58,269 bases of DNA from an uncultured Collinsella sp. (GCA_900759565.1 CAAEVV010000031.1:1-58269), one strand, 5' to 3'. Counted from the first letter of the stretch, positions 8,826 through 17,441 are shown. Program-made: numbers and translations. The notes: a model not told the origin generated them from the letters alone.

Positions 8826-8852
8826 CGTTACGCGGTTTTCCAAACCGCGTAA
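8826..8852 (+). terminator. Hairpin directly after ettA
   Basis: Twelve-base arms (GTTACGCGGTTT and complement) with a 3-base loop begin two bases after the stop codon. A near-copy sits at the same place after dapH (18551-18578). Confidence 0.65.
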
Positions 8853-8880
8853 CTGCTCGACGCTGCGCGGGTCGCAAGCA

Positions 8881-8952
8881 CCCCATCTTGCCGTTCAAGC
8901 CGTCGCTCGCGTACCGAAGTACGCGTCGCTCCTCTTTCACGGCAACCTGGGG
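8881..8952 (-). repeat. 72-bp hairpin repeat, copy A
   Basis: This element is about 90% identical, in the opposite orientation, to 33902-33972. Read on the minus strand it starts CCCCAGGTTGCC and ends GGCAAGATGGGG, giving an outer stem interrupted by a 2x2 internal loop, plus an inner stem around the GTAC repeats. The outer stem base pairs differ from copy B in a compensatory way. It lies between convergent genes. Confidence 0.75.
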
Positions 8953-8997
8953 CACTTGCGGCCCGCTCGCTGTTGGTTACGCAACATCAACAAATAA

Positions 8998-9033
8998 AAA
9001 CGACTCAAATCCTGATTTGGATTTGAGTCGTTT
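8998..9033. terminator. Bidirectional terminator
   Basis: Fifteen-base perfect arms (AAACGACTCAAATCC and its complement) with a 6-base loop and A/T flanks. It separates ettA from the convergent gene that ends at 9038. Confidence 0.85.
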
Positions 9034-9037
9034 GTCG

Positions 9038-10345
9038 TTACTGCTCGGGTTCTTCGACTTTATCGATGGCCCAGGTGGATCCGAGGCCACCGGTGGTGTT
9101 GCGGCGAATGCGCACGGTGACTTCGTGGCGCTCGCCGGCCTGCGTGTAGCGCAGGGGGAAGCTTGCGCGGTTTCGCGCGGCCTCGATGGTACCGCGCTTG
9201 CGGGCGATCCAGTAGTACTCGCCGACAATGCCGAGGGTATCGGCGCCGTAGGGGAGATAGGTCGACAGCTGGTGCAGAAGCGGGCCGGGGCAGAAGACCT
9301 CGGTTGCGAAATCGACGGGGAAGTCCTCGGGGATGGCGGGCGCTACGGGTGCGGGGGTTGGGGCCTCTGCGAGTACCGAAGCCGGTGCCGGTGCGGGAAT
9401 TTGGTCGCAAGCAGAGGCGGGCACGGATTCGATGACGGGTGCGAACTCCAGCGTCGTCTTCGGCTTGATTGTGGAATCTGCGGGCTTCACGGTGACGGGC
9501 GCGTCTGCAGCTTCAGTTTCAACCTCAACCTGCGTCGCGCTCTCATTCTCGACGCTCGACTTTGCCTCGATGGGCGTGGATGCCATGGTGGTGATGCCGG
9601 CATTGGCATTCTCGGGGTCATAGACGACCGTGAGCGAGATGGCGGGCTGCGGCGTCTCGGGCTCCGGCGCCGACTCGGTAGCGTCTTGATCTGCGGGCTC
9701 GTCGGACTGATCGTCCTCGGCCTCGTCGCCAAAGACATCGCTGTTTTGGAACGCAGACGGCTCGGGTTGGTCAGCGGCTTCTTCGGTTGTCGACTTGGGC
9801 GCTTCGTTGAGCTCCACAGTGGCTTCCTGCTCGGATATGACTTCGGAATCGGTCGTGGCGGCGATTTCGGTTTCGGCTTCTGCCGTTACCTCAATAGCGA
9901 CTTCGATCTCTGTCTCGGGCTCGGGTCCCGGCGCGGCTTCAACCATGGCTTCGGGCTCGGGACGCTTAACGTGCTTGGGGCGCACGGCCTTGAGGTCCTT
10001 CTCACCGCGCTTTTTCTTTTTGTAGGACTGCTTGGCGCCCTTGGCGGTCTTGGGCTTGTCCTCGCCCTTGGCAAGCGCAGCATCCCAGGCCTCGTTGGCG
10101 ATGACCGTGGCATACAGGCGGCCGCCTTTAAAGACGGTCAGCTTAATGCAGTCGTCGAGCTCCTCGAGCAGCTCGCGCGTGGACTCGAAGCCCAGGTCAT
10201 AAGCGGTCATGTCGCCAGCGGCGAGCGCCTCCTCGACCTGCGTCATAAACGTTTGCTTGCCACATCCAATCGCATCGCGCAGCAGGCGATACAGATAGAT
10301 GTGGTTGCCCAGCGAAAGTGTGGGCCTAACTATTGTCTTGCTCAT
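9038..10345 (-). CDS. Protein of unknown function, two domains and acidic linker
   Basis: I do not recognise the family. The 435-residue product has an N-terminal folded region (1-95), a lysine-rich stretch (about 100-130), a long Glu/Ala/Pro/Thr-rich disordered segment (about 130-345) and a C-terminal folded domain of about 90 residues. The N-terminal DLGFESTRELLEEL followed by hydrophobic strands weakly recalls OST-HTH/LOTUS RNA-binding domains; this is inference. There is no signal peptide or membrane segment. The start follows AGGAGA; earlier in-frame Met codons lack a ribosome site. Confidence 0.75.
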   Translation of the reverse strand: MSKTIVRPTLSLGNHIYLYRLLRDAIGCGKQTFMTQVEEALAAGDMTAYDLGFESTRELLEELDDCIKLTVFKGGRLYATVIANEAWDAALAKGEDKPKTAKGAKQSYKKKKRGEKDLKAVRPKHVKRPEPEAMVEAAPGPEPETEIEVAIEVTAEAETEIAATTDSEVISEQEATVELNEAPKSTTEEAADQPEPSAFQNSDVFGDEAEDDQSDEPADQDATESAPEPETPQPAISLTVVYDPENANAGITTMASTPIEAKSSVENESATQVEVETEAADAPVTVKPADSTIKPKTTLEFAPVIESVPASACDQIPAPAPASVLAEAPTPAPVAPAIPEDFPVDFATEVFCPGPLLHQLSTYLPYGADTLGIVGEYYWIARKRGTIEAARNRASFPLRYTQAGERHEVTVRIRRNTTGGLGSTWAIDKVEEPEQ

Positions 10346-10417
10346 GGCAAATCTCCTCTTTACACATGTAAAGCATCTTACCATCGCATGGCGTTCGCCA
10401 TGGCGGCGCCCAAGGCA

Positions 10418-10451
10418 AACGGGCGCGAACCGCTTTCGATTCGCGCCCGTT
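10418..10451 (-). terminator. Hairpin between two minus-strand genes
   Basis: Twelve-base arms (AACGGGCGCGAA and complement) with a 10-base loop. On the minus strand it is followed by TTTGCC. It ends transcription of the gene at 10486-11439. A separate 16-base palindrome, CATGGCG-TT-CGCCATG, follows at 10388-10403 in the leader of the next gene. Confidence 0.7.
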
Positions 10452-10485
10452 GTATAGGTCGGTTATCTATGAGAGGCAAATGTGC

Positions 10486-11439
10486 TTAGTTGCCCGATGC
10501 CGTGCCTTGGCTCGAGTTGTCAGATGCCGTGCCGGACGCGGTTCCGCTCGAGCTGTTGGTGTTGCTACTGTCTGCTGCACCCGTTCCCGACGTGGTGTCG
10601 CTCGTCTGGCCTCTCGTGTTCGGCTGTGAACCGTCAGTCGTTTGGCTTGAGTCGGTCGTGTCGGACGGCGTGCCACTGTTGGCCGTAGAGGAATCGGTGC
10701 CCTGCGATTGGTTTTGGGTGTTCGAGGACGAATTGGCAGAGGTAGGACTGTCTTGCGTGTCGTCCGTCTGTGCCTGCTGATCCTGCGGCTGAGTGTTGCC
10801 ATTTGCATCGCTCTCGGTCGTGCGCGACGACAGGATTGGCTCGGGACGCTCGCCCAGACCCTCACCGGCAGTGGTGATAAGGATGGCGCCGGCGCAGGCG
10901 ATGACCGCGACGATGGCGATGGCGATCGAGAAGACGATGACCTTCTTTTGTGTCTGGCTGCGCTCTGCCGCCGCCTTGGCGCGCAGGCTGTTGGGGGCGA
11001 CGCGCGCCGTGGTCGCGCGTCCCGCAACCTGGCGCATTTCCTGCGTGGTCGCGGCGCCACCTAGGTGCTCCTCGACATCGGGCTCAACGGGCTCGTAGGC
11101 GCCGGCAGGGTAGTCGACAGCGGCATGCGTGCCCTTGATTGCTTCGGCGCTGGCAGAGATAAAGTGGCGGTAGACCTGCGAGGACACAACGGTGATGACC
11201 GAGCTCACGGCGGCACCAATTACTGAACCAGCGATACCAATCTTGGAGGCAAGCGCGACGCTCGTGGCAGCAGCTGCGGCGCCGGCGATGATCTGGGGAA
11301 TGGAAATGTCATCGAACAGGCCCTTTTTGGGCGCGATGGCCATGGTCTGTCCAATGGAATGGTTCTCGTGTACGCCGTTGTTGAGCGATGCCGGCGTCAT
11401 GACGCGCGTGCGCGGCGCGTCGGTGTACTTGGTTGTCAT
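10486..11439 (-). CDS. Membrane protein with Ser/Thr-rich extracytoplasmic tail
   Basis: The family is not recognised. The 317-residue protein has an alanine-rich hydrophobic region near residues 35-75, a basic stretch, a clear membrane segment near residues 135-165 (VIVFSIAIAIVAVIACAGAI), and then about 130 residues made almost entirely of Ser, Thr, Asn, Gln, Gly and Asp. That tail resembles cell-wall stalks in Gram-positive bacteria, but no sortase motif is visible. GGGAGGA precedes the chosen ATG. It is divergent from nadE. Confidence 0.75.
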   Translation of the reverse strand: MTTKYTDAPRTRVMTPASLNNGVHENHSIGQTMAIAPKKGLFDDISIPQIIAGAAAAATSVALASKIGIAGSVIGAAVSSVITVVSSQVYRHFISASAEAIKGTHAAVDYPAGAYEPVEPDVEEHLGGAATTQEMRQVAGRATTARVAPNSLRAKAAAERSQTQKKVIVFSIAIAIVAVIACAGAILITTAGEGLGERPEPILSSRTTESDANGNTQPQDQQAQTDDTQDSPTSANSSSNTQNQSQGTDSSTANSGTPSDTTDSSQTTDGSQPNTRGQTSDTTSGTGAADSSNTNSSSGTASGTASDNSSQGTASGN

Positions 11440-11642
11440 ACGGGGTCCTCCCGGTGTAAATCTGCTTCGTTTCGTGTAGCCATCAGGGTACCCACCAGAT
11501 GTGAATCGTACGTGACATTTAACAGATACCATCAACTCATCAATTGCTCACCAAGTTGGTGGGATGCGGTTCCACCCGGCGGTTGAACTACAATAGGGCT
11601 TGCTAATTGTGTTGAATAGCGTTTACGCACGGGAGCATTCTT

Positions 11643-13622
11643 ATGAATCTTCACCTTTCTCAGTCTGATGGCTTTTTGCGTGTGGCGGCGGCCTCGCCGC
11701 GGATTCGCGTGGCCGATGTCGAGGGCAATGCCGAGGTTGCGCTGGCGGCTGTTCGCGATGCTGCCGGGCGTGGCGTTCGCGCGTTGGTGTTGCCCGAGCT
11801 TAATCTGACTGGCTATACCGCGGCCGATCTGTTCCATAATCGCACACTGCTGCATGCCTGCGAGGCTGCTCTGGTGCATATCCTCGATGAAACCCGTGAG
11901 CTGCCGATCGTCTTTACCATCGGTCTTCCCGTTGCGGTTGCCGAGAATATCTACAACTGTGCCGCCGTGTGCTGCGCGGGCGAGCTTTTGGGCCTCACGG
12001 CCAAGAAGTATCTGCCCAATTACGGTGAGTTTTATGAGGGCCGCTGGTTTGCTCCGGCGCCCGCAGATCCTGTGTGGGTTGAGTTTGCCGGTCAGGGTCC
12101 GGTTCCGCTGGGTTCGGGGCTTGTCTACCGCTGCTGTGATGAAGGCGCCGAGGACCTGGTGCTGGGCGTTGAGGTCTGTGAGGACCTGTGGGTGCCGGCG
12201 CCCCCTTCGACCGAGATGGCGCTTGCCGGTGCGACGGTGATTCTCAACCCGTCGGCCTCGGACGAGATTATCGGTAAGGCAGATTACCGCCGCAGCCTTA
12301 TCTCCAATCAGAGCGCGCGCCTGTACTGCGCCTATGCCTACGCGGACGCGAGTGAGGGCGAGTCCACGACCGACATGGTCTTTGCGGGCGAGAACCTCGT
12401 CTACGAAAACGGCTCCAAGCTTGCCGCGACCAAACTGCTTACCTGTGATATGGCCGTCGCCGACGTTGACCTTGACCGTCTGGTTGCTGAGCGCCGTCGC
12501 TCGACGACATGGACGCGCGCGGACGATGCGCCGGAGGCCGTGACCGTCGAGTTCTCGTTTGAGGGCTCGCTCGCCGAAGAGCCTGTCCTGCGCGATGCGC
12601 TCGGCATAGACCGTGTCTTCCCCCGCGCGCCCTTCGTGCCTGCCGACCATGGTGACCTGGCTGAGCGCTGCGAGACCATCCTCGACCTGCAGACCGCGGG
12701 CCTCAAGACCCGCCTTGCCCATACGGGCACCAAGGCGGCCGTTATCGGCCTTTCGGGCGGTCTCGATTCCACGCTGGCGCTGCTTGTGACCGTGCGTGCC
12801 TTTGATGCGCTGGGGCTGCCGCGCACTGGTATCACAGCCGTGTCCATGCCCGGCTTCGGCACGACGCATCGCACCAAGTCGAATGCCGAGTCGCTCGCTC
12901 GCGACCTGGGTGTGAGCTTCCGCGAGGTTTCGATCCACGCGGCTGTGGAGCAGCACTTCAAGGACATTGAGCATGATCCGGCCGTGCAGGATGTGACCTA
13001 CGAGAACAGCCAGGCGCGCGAGCGTACGCAGATTCTGATGGATCTAGCCAACCAGGCTGGCGGTTTTGTCATTGGCACGGGCGACCTGTCGGAGCTGGCG
13101 CTCGGCTGGGCTACCTATAACGGCGACCACATGAGCATGTACGCCGTCAACGCGAGCGTGCCCAAGACGCTTGTGCGCCATCTGGTACGCTATGCCGCCG
13201 ATGTCTTTGGCGGGCGCATTGCCGAGGTCTTGCTCGATATCCTCGATACGCCGGTGTCCCCCGAGCTTCTGCCGCCCACGGGCGACGGCGAGATTGCGCA
13301 GAAGACCGAGGATTTGGTGGGCCCGTACGAGCTGCACGACTACTTCCTCTACTACCTGCTGCGTTTTGGCTTTGAGCCGGGCAAGATCTACCGCATGGCG
13401 CTCAAGAGCTTCGAGGGCGTCTACGACGCTGAGACCGTCCACACGTGGCTACGTACGTTCTACCGTCGCTTCTTTGCCCAGCAGTTTAAGCGCAGCTGCC
13501 TGCCCGATGGTCCCAAGGTGGGCTCGGTGACGCTCAGCCCGCGCGGCGATTGGCGTATGCCGAGTGACGCCAGCTCGCGTCTGTGGCTTGCGCAGATCGA
13601 CGCGCTCAATCCAGTTGACTAA
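11643..13622 (+). CDS. nadE: Glutamine-dependent NAD+ synthetase
   Basis: The 659-residue two-domain enzyme has an N-terminal nitrilase-type glutaminase domain (Glu in LPELNLTGY, Lys in KKYLPNYGEFYE, Cys in EVCEDLW) and a C-terminal synthetase domain with the PP-loop SGGLDSTLAL. It amidates nicotinic acid adenine dinucleotide using glutamine-derived ammonia channelled between domains. Length matches the long actinobacterial type. GGGAG precedes the start. It is divergent from the tail-protein gene, with about 200 bases between. Confidence 0.93.
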   Translation: MNLHLSQSDGFLRVAAASPRIRVADVEGNAEVALAAVRDAAGRGVRALVLPELNLTGYTAADLFHNRTLLHACEAALVHILDETRELPIVFTIGLPVAVAENIYNCAAVCCAGELLGLTAKKYLPNYGEFYEGRWFAPAPADPVWVEFAGQGPVPLGSGLVYRCCDEGAEDLVLGVEVCEDLWVPAPPSTEMALAGATVILNPSASDEIIGKADYRRSLISNQSARLYCAYAYADASEGESTTDMVFAGENLVYENGSKLAATKLLTCDMAVADVDLDRLVAERRRSTTWTRADDAPEAVTVEFSFEGSLAEEPVLRDALGIDRVFPRAPFVPADHGDLAERCETILDLQTAGLKTRLAHTGTKAAVIGLSGGLDSTLALLVTVRAFDALGLPRTGITAVSMPGFGTTHRTKSNAESLARDLGVSFREVSIHAAVEQHFKDIEHDPAVQDVTYENSQARERTQILMDLANQAGGFVIGTGDLSELALGWATYNGDHMSMYAVNASVPKTLVRHLVRYAADVFGGRIAEVLLDILDTPVSPELLPPTGDGEIAQKTEDLVGPYELHDYFLYYLLRFGFEPGKIYRMALKSFEGVYDAETVHTWLRTFYRRFFAQQFKRSCLPDGPKVGSVTLSPRGDWRMPSDASSRLWLAQIDALNPVD

Positions 13623-13690
13623 GGTTGGCTAAATTGAACCAATACGGGGGTTGCAAGCGTTACACTTTTGCAATCTGATGGCCCGTATCG

Positions 13691-13721
13691 CGCGGCGCTC
13701 TTGTCGGAGCGCCGCGTTTTT
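13691..13721 (+). terminator. Hairpin and T-run before the aminotransferase gene
   Basis: CGCGGCGCTC and its complement enclose TTGTCG and are followed by TTTTT. It lies 68 bases after nadE and only 19 bases before the next start codon. It either terminates nadE or acts as an attenuator in the aminotransferase leader. Confidence 0.8.
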
Positions 13722-13740
13722 CATATCGAAAGGTGGCACC

Positions 13741-14904
13741 ATGCAGGCATCGCAGCGTCTCGACCGCTTTGGCGCGGAGGTCTTCGCCTCGCTCAACAAC
13801 AAGCTTCTCGCGCTGAAGGCTCAGGGCAAGACCATTTACAACATGAGCGTGGGCACGCCCGACTTTAAGCCGTACGACCACGTGGTCGAGGCGCTCACGC
13901 AGGCAGCCCAAGATCCCGAGATGTGGAAGTATGCCCTGCGCGACCTGCCCGAACTCAAGCAAGCCGTGTGCGATTACTATGAGCGTCGCTTTGGCGTTTC
14001 GGGCATTACGCCGTCTATGGTGCAGTCGTGCAACGGCACGCAGGAGGGCGTGGGCCATTTGGGCCTGGCCCTGCTCGATCCGGGTGACACCATTCTGGTT
14101 CCCGATCCGTGCTACCCGGTCTTTGAGGCGGGTGCCAAGATCGCCGATGCCAAGCTCGAATACTATCCGCTGGTTGCCGAGCATAATTACCTGCCCTATG
14201 TGGCGGGTATCGATCCCGAGGTGGCCGATCGTGCCAAGTATATGATCGTGTCGCTGCCCGCGAACCCGGTCGGCTCGGTGGGCACGCCCGAGATCTACGA
14301 GGAGATCATCACTTTCGCCCGCGAGCACGACCTGCTCATCGTTCACGACAACGCATACTCCGACATCGTGTTCGACGGCGAGCCGGGCGGCAGCTTCTTG
14401 CAGTATCCCGGTGCGCTTGAGGTGGGCGTGGAGTTCTTCTCGCTCTCCAAGTCGTTTAACGTCACCGGTGCCCGCATCGGCTTTTTGGTCGGTCGCGAGG
14501 ATGTGGTCTCGGCCTTTGCCAAGCTGCGCGGCCAGATCGACTTCGGTATGTTCTTCCCGATCCAGAAGGCCGCCATCGCCTGCCTGAACGGTCCGCGCGA
14601 TGAGGTCGAGGCGCAGCGTCTGAAGTACCAGGAGCGCCGCGATGCCCTGTGCGACGGTCTTGAGGGCCTGGGCTGGGAGCGCCCCAACGCGCATGGCTCT
14701 ATGTTTGTGTGGGCCAAGCTTCCCGGTGGCCGCACCGATTCCATGGCGTTTTGCGAGGAGCTCATGGAGAAGGCCGGCGTTGTGATGACGCCGGGCGCGA
14801 GCTTTGGCCCTTCGGGTGAGGGGCACGTGCGCATGGCGCTGGTCTTGCCGCCCGACCAGATCGCTTTGGCTGTCGAGGCCATTCGCGAGGCGGGCCTGTA
14901 TTAG
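13741..14904 (+). CDS. Class I/II PLP-dependent aminotransferase
   Basis: The 387-residue fold-type I enzyme has PLP contacts HDNAYSDIVFDG (Asp203, Tyr206) and the Schiff-base lysine Lys237 in SLSKSFNVTGARIG. The MSVGTPDF opening is shared with aspartate-type and LL-diaminopimelate aminotransferases. The window also contains dapH and an M20 deacetylase candidate, which need an N-acetyl-DAP aminotransferase between them, so that role is possible but unproven; alanine or aspartate transamination is equally open. AAAGGTGG precedes the ATG. Confidence 0.85.
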   Translation: MQASQRLDRFGAEVFASLNNKLLALKAQGKTIYNMSVGTPDFKPYDHVVEALTQAAQDPEMWKYALRDLPELKQAVCDYYERRFGVSGITPSMVQSCNGTQEGVGHLGLALLDPGDTILVPDPCYPVFEAGAKIADAKLEYYPLVAEHNYLPYVAGIDPEVADRAKYMIVSLPANPVGSVGTPEIYEEIITFAREHDLLIVHDNAYSDIVFDGEPGGSFLQYPGALEVGVEFFSLSKSFNVTGARIGFLVGREDVVSAFAKLRGQIDFGMFFPIQKAAIACLNGPRDEVEAQRLKYQERRDALCDGLEGLGWERPNAHGSMFVWAKLPGGRTDSMAFCEELMEKAGVVMTPGASFGPSGEGHVRMALVLPPDQIALAVEAIREAGLY

Positions 14905-15049
14905 AAAGCTATTTCGGCTCGTCAATAGCTCGAAACCGATTTCGTGCAGTTATTTTACGAATTCTGCAAACAATTTCGGTAAACGGTCGATTTTTGGCTG
15001 CGAATAGGAGCATAATCAAAGTCCCGATTGGATGTATTGGGATCACGGC

Positions 15050-15078
15050 AAGCCGCTCGGGTCGTTCCCGGGCGGCTT
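15050..15078 (+). promoter_or_regulatory. Leader hairpin of ldh
   Basis: AAGCCGCTCGGG pairs with CCCGGGCGGCTT around a short loop; GTTTG follows. It lies 17 bases before the ribosome site of ldh and so belongs to its 5' leader or to a weak terminator. Confidence 0.5.
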
Positions 15079-15105
15079 GTTTGTGGAGAGAGATGGGAGT
15101 TTCTA

Positions 15106-16056
15106 ATGGTTAACGAGAAGAAGGTCGCTATTGTCGGGTGCGGTTTCGTCGGTTCGTCTTCGGCGTTCGCACTGATGCAGAGCGGTCTGTTCTCCGAGAT
15201 GGTCCTCATCGACGTGGACAAGAACCGCGCCGAGGGTGAGGCCCTGGATATCGCGCACGGCATGACGTTTGCCGAGCCGATGAAGATCTACGCCGGCGAT
15301 TATTCCGATGTCGCCGACGCCGCCATGATCGTCGTCACTGCTGGCGCTGCCCAGAAGCCCGGTGAGACCCGCCTGGACCTGGTCAACAAGAACGTCAGCA
15401 TCTTTAAGTCCATTATCCCCGAGATTAAGAAGTCCGGCTTCGACGGCATTCTGCTCATCGTCTCCAACCCGGTCGATGTTCTGACCTACGCCGCCATCAA
15501 GATGTCCGGCCTGCCCGAGGGCCACGTCATCGGTTCCGGCACCGTGCTCGACACCGGTCGCCTGCAGCAGATGCTTGGTGCCCACGTCGAGGTTGACCCG
15601 CGCGATGTCCAGGCCTATGTCATGGGCGAGCACGGCGACTCCGAGTTTGTCGCTTGGTCCAGCGCTCAGGTTGCCGGTGTTCCGCTGAACACCTTCTGTG
15701 AGCTTCACGGCCACCTGGAGCATGAGGCTGCCGAGAAGCGCATCGCCGAGGACGTCAAGAACTCCGCCTACACCATCATCGAGAAGAAGCACGCCACCTA
15801 CTATGGCGTCGCCATGGCCGTCAAGCGCATCTGCACCGCCGTCATGCGCGATGAGCAGACCGTTCTGCCCGTCTCTTCGCTCATGGTGGGCGAGTATGGC
15901 CTGTCCGATCTTGCCATCTCCATGCCGACCGTCGTTGGCCGCGACGGCGTTGTCTGCCGCGTCCCCGTGCCGCTGAACGACGACGAGCAGCATGAGCTCA
16001 CCGTCTCCGCCAAGGCCCTCAAGGGCATCATCGACAGCGTCGATTTCTCCTGCTAA
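15106..16056 (+). CDS. ldh: L-lactate dehydrogenase
   Basis: The 316-residue product is an NAD-dependent 2-hydroxyacid dehydrogenase of the LDH/MDH family. GCGFVGSS (11-18) is the dinucleotide loop. Gln83 sits at the specificity position, where lactate enzymes have Gln and malate enzymes Arg. Arg152 and catalytic His176 (GEHGDSE) are present. It reduces pyruvate to L-lactate to regenerate NAD+ in fermentation. Of the in-frame starts I chose the ATG with GGGAG 6 bases upstream. Codon bias suggests high expression. Confidence 0.93.
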   Translation: MVNEKKVAIVGCGFVGSSSAFALMQSGLFSEMVLIDVDKNRAEGEALDIAHGMTFAEPMKIYAGDYSDVADAAMIVVTAGAAQKPGETRLDLVNKNVSIFKSIIPEIKKSGFDGILLIVSNPVDVLTYAAIKMSGLPEGHVIGSGTVLDTGRLQQMLGAHVEVDPRDVQAYVMGEHGDSEFVAWSSAQVAGVPLNTFCELHGHLEHEAAEKRIAEDVKNSAYTIIEKKHATYYGVAMAVKRICTAVMRDEQTVLPVSSLMVGEYGLSDLAISMPTVVGRDGVVCRVPVPLNDDEQHELTVSAKALKGIIDSVDFSC

Positions 16057-16089
16057 ATCAAGCTCGCTAGAGCGAAAAGCTACAATGAA

Positions 16090-16123
16090 GGCGTCCGGGC
16101 CCACACGGTCCGGGCGCCTTTTT
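16090..16123 (+). terminator. Terminator of ldh
   Basis: Eleven-base arms (GGCGTCCGGGC and partner) are followed by TTTTT, 34 bases after the stop. Confidence 0.85.
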
Positions 16124-16158
16124 GGTGCAAAGTAACCTGACCCCAATGCACCATAGTT
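16123..16158. repeat. GGTGCA palindrome with AACCTGaCCCC centre, copy 1
   Basis: GGTGCA and TGCACC flank a centre AAGTAACCTGACCCCAA. A near-copy lies at 17333-17366 on the other side of the next gene. The centre also occurs in a hairpin with different arms at 31171-31206. Confidence 0.65.
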
Positions 16159-16170
16159 GATGGGAGGGCC

Positions 16171-17331
16171 ATGTCGGATTCGCCTAATTTTTTGACCTAT
16201 GCCCAGACGGCGTTTGATCCGTTTGAGGAGCGGCCGTTCTGCGCGGTGGATAGCCTCGTCTTTGCGTGGTTGTCCTATTTGCGTTTGCCGGGTGATATGG
16301 CGGAGCTGACGAACTGGCAGGGCCTAGACGTACGCGAGCTGCTGCGTGCCGAGTGCTACCGGGACATGATTGACGACTTGTGGGACCCGGAGGGGAGCAG
16401 GGCCTTGTTGGAGGCCGTGGCAGCAAGTCCTCGCTACCGTGGCGTGCACGTTTGCGGCTATCGTGCTGTGAGCGATATGGTGGCGACGGAGCAGTTTGCA
16501 GCCATGGCGTTCCGGTTTCCGGCGGGGTTTAGTTATCTTTCCTTCCGGGGGACCGATAGTACGATTGTGGGCTGGAAAGAAGACTTTAACATGGCGTTCC
16601 GGTGTCCTGTGCCGGCCCAGGAATCCGCGGCACGTTATGTGGACGAGGCGGCGGATGCGATTGGCGGGCCGCTTTTGTGCGGGGGTCATTCCAAGGGTGG
16701 AAACCTTGCGGTGTACGGTGCAGCGATGTGCTCCGATGTTGCCCGTGAACGAATCGAACGGGCGTATTCCCATGATGGCCCGGGCTTCGTCGAGGAGTTT
16801 CTGAACGGCGACGCCTTTGCCGATCTTTCCGGTCGAATCGACAAGACGCTACCTCGGTCGTCGATCTTTGGCATGATGTTCGAGACACAGGAGGACTATG
16901 CCATCGTTGAGAGCACCGAGTTCAGCCTGCTGCAGCACAATCCCTTTAGCTGGGTGGTTGATGGTCACGACTTCGTGTACTGTGAGCGCCTGTCTGCCGG
17001 TGCTCGATACGTTGATGGTTCCATTCGTGAGATGCTGCTTGCAGTGTCGCCTAGCGAACGCGAGCGTTTTGTAGATGCGTTGTTCTCCGTGTTTGAGGCT
17101 ACGGGTGCTGAGCGGTTTGCGGATATCGCTGGGAATCTGCGCGAGAGCCTGCCCGTGATGCTCCAGGCTGCGCAAGGCTTTGACGAGGATACACGACGCT
17201 TTGTCTCGCAGACCATCGTTGCGATTCTTAAGTGTGCGCTGCTGCCCAAACGACCCCAGATCGACGTGCCCGCTGCCGGCAAGAGTTTGGCAGAACAGCT
17301 CGAGGCTTGGCAGTCCGAGCTCCTGCGCTAA
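16171..17331 (+). CDS. DUF2974 (Mbeg1-like) alpha/beta hydrolase
   Basis: The 386-residue protein has the lipase-type nucleophile elbow GGHSKGGNLA with Ser174, an upstream FRGTD oxyanion segment, and downstream Asp/His candidates (HDGPGF, DGHDF). These match the DUF2974 hydrolases common in Firmicutes and Coriobacteriia, whose substrate is unknown. There is no signal peptide, so it is likely cytoplasmic. GGGAGGG precedes the start. Both flanks carry the same 30-odd-base palindrome. Confidence 0.85.
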   Translation: MSDSPNFLTYAQTAFDPFEERPFCAVDSLVFAWLSYLRLPGDMAELTNWQGLDVRELLRAECYRDMIDDLWDPEGSRALLEAVAASPRYRGVHVCGYRAVSDMVATEQFAAMAFRFPAGFSYLSFRGTDSTIVGWKEDFNMAFRCPVPAQESAARYVDEAADAIGGPLLCGGHSKGGNLAVYGAAMCSDVARERIERAYSHDGPGFVEEFLNGDAFADLSGRIDKTLPRSSIFGMMFETQEDYAIVESTEFSLLQHNPFSWVVDGHDFVYCERLSAGARYVDGSIREMLLAVSPSERERFVDALFSVFEATGAERFADIAGNLRESLPVMLQAAQGFDEDTRRFVSQTIVAILKCALLPKRPQIDVPAAGKSLAEQLEAWQSELLR

Positions 17332-17332
17332 C

Positions 17333-17366
17333 CATTGGTGCAAGCAACCTGTCCCCGATGCACCAA
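17333..17366. repeat. GGTGCA palindrome with AACCTGTCCCC centre, copy 2
   Basis: ATTGGTGCA and TGCACCAAT flank AGCAACCTGTCCCCGA. It lies in the same orientation as copy 1, directly after the DUF2974 gene stop. Confidence 0.65.
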
Positions 17367-17441
17367 TCTTCGAAGCGCCTGGGGCGGGCTCGACCGCTAT
17401 ACTGATTCGTGCCGAAATCGATCTAGAACGGAATGCCGTAT

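Noticed and set aside
8888..10489. 533-codon plus-strand open frame
   Set aside because: It is antisense to the low-complexity gene at 9038-10345. Its Gly/Leu/Arg-rich product mirrors Glu/Ala/Pro codons, and it has no ribosome site.
11532..12974. 480-codon minus-strand open frame
   Set aside because: It is antisense to nadE, whose motifs are complete.
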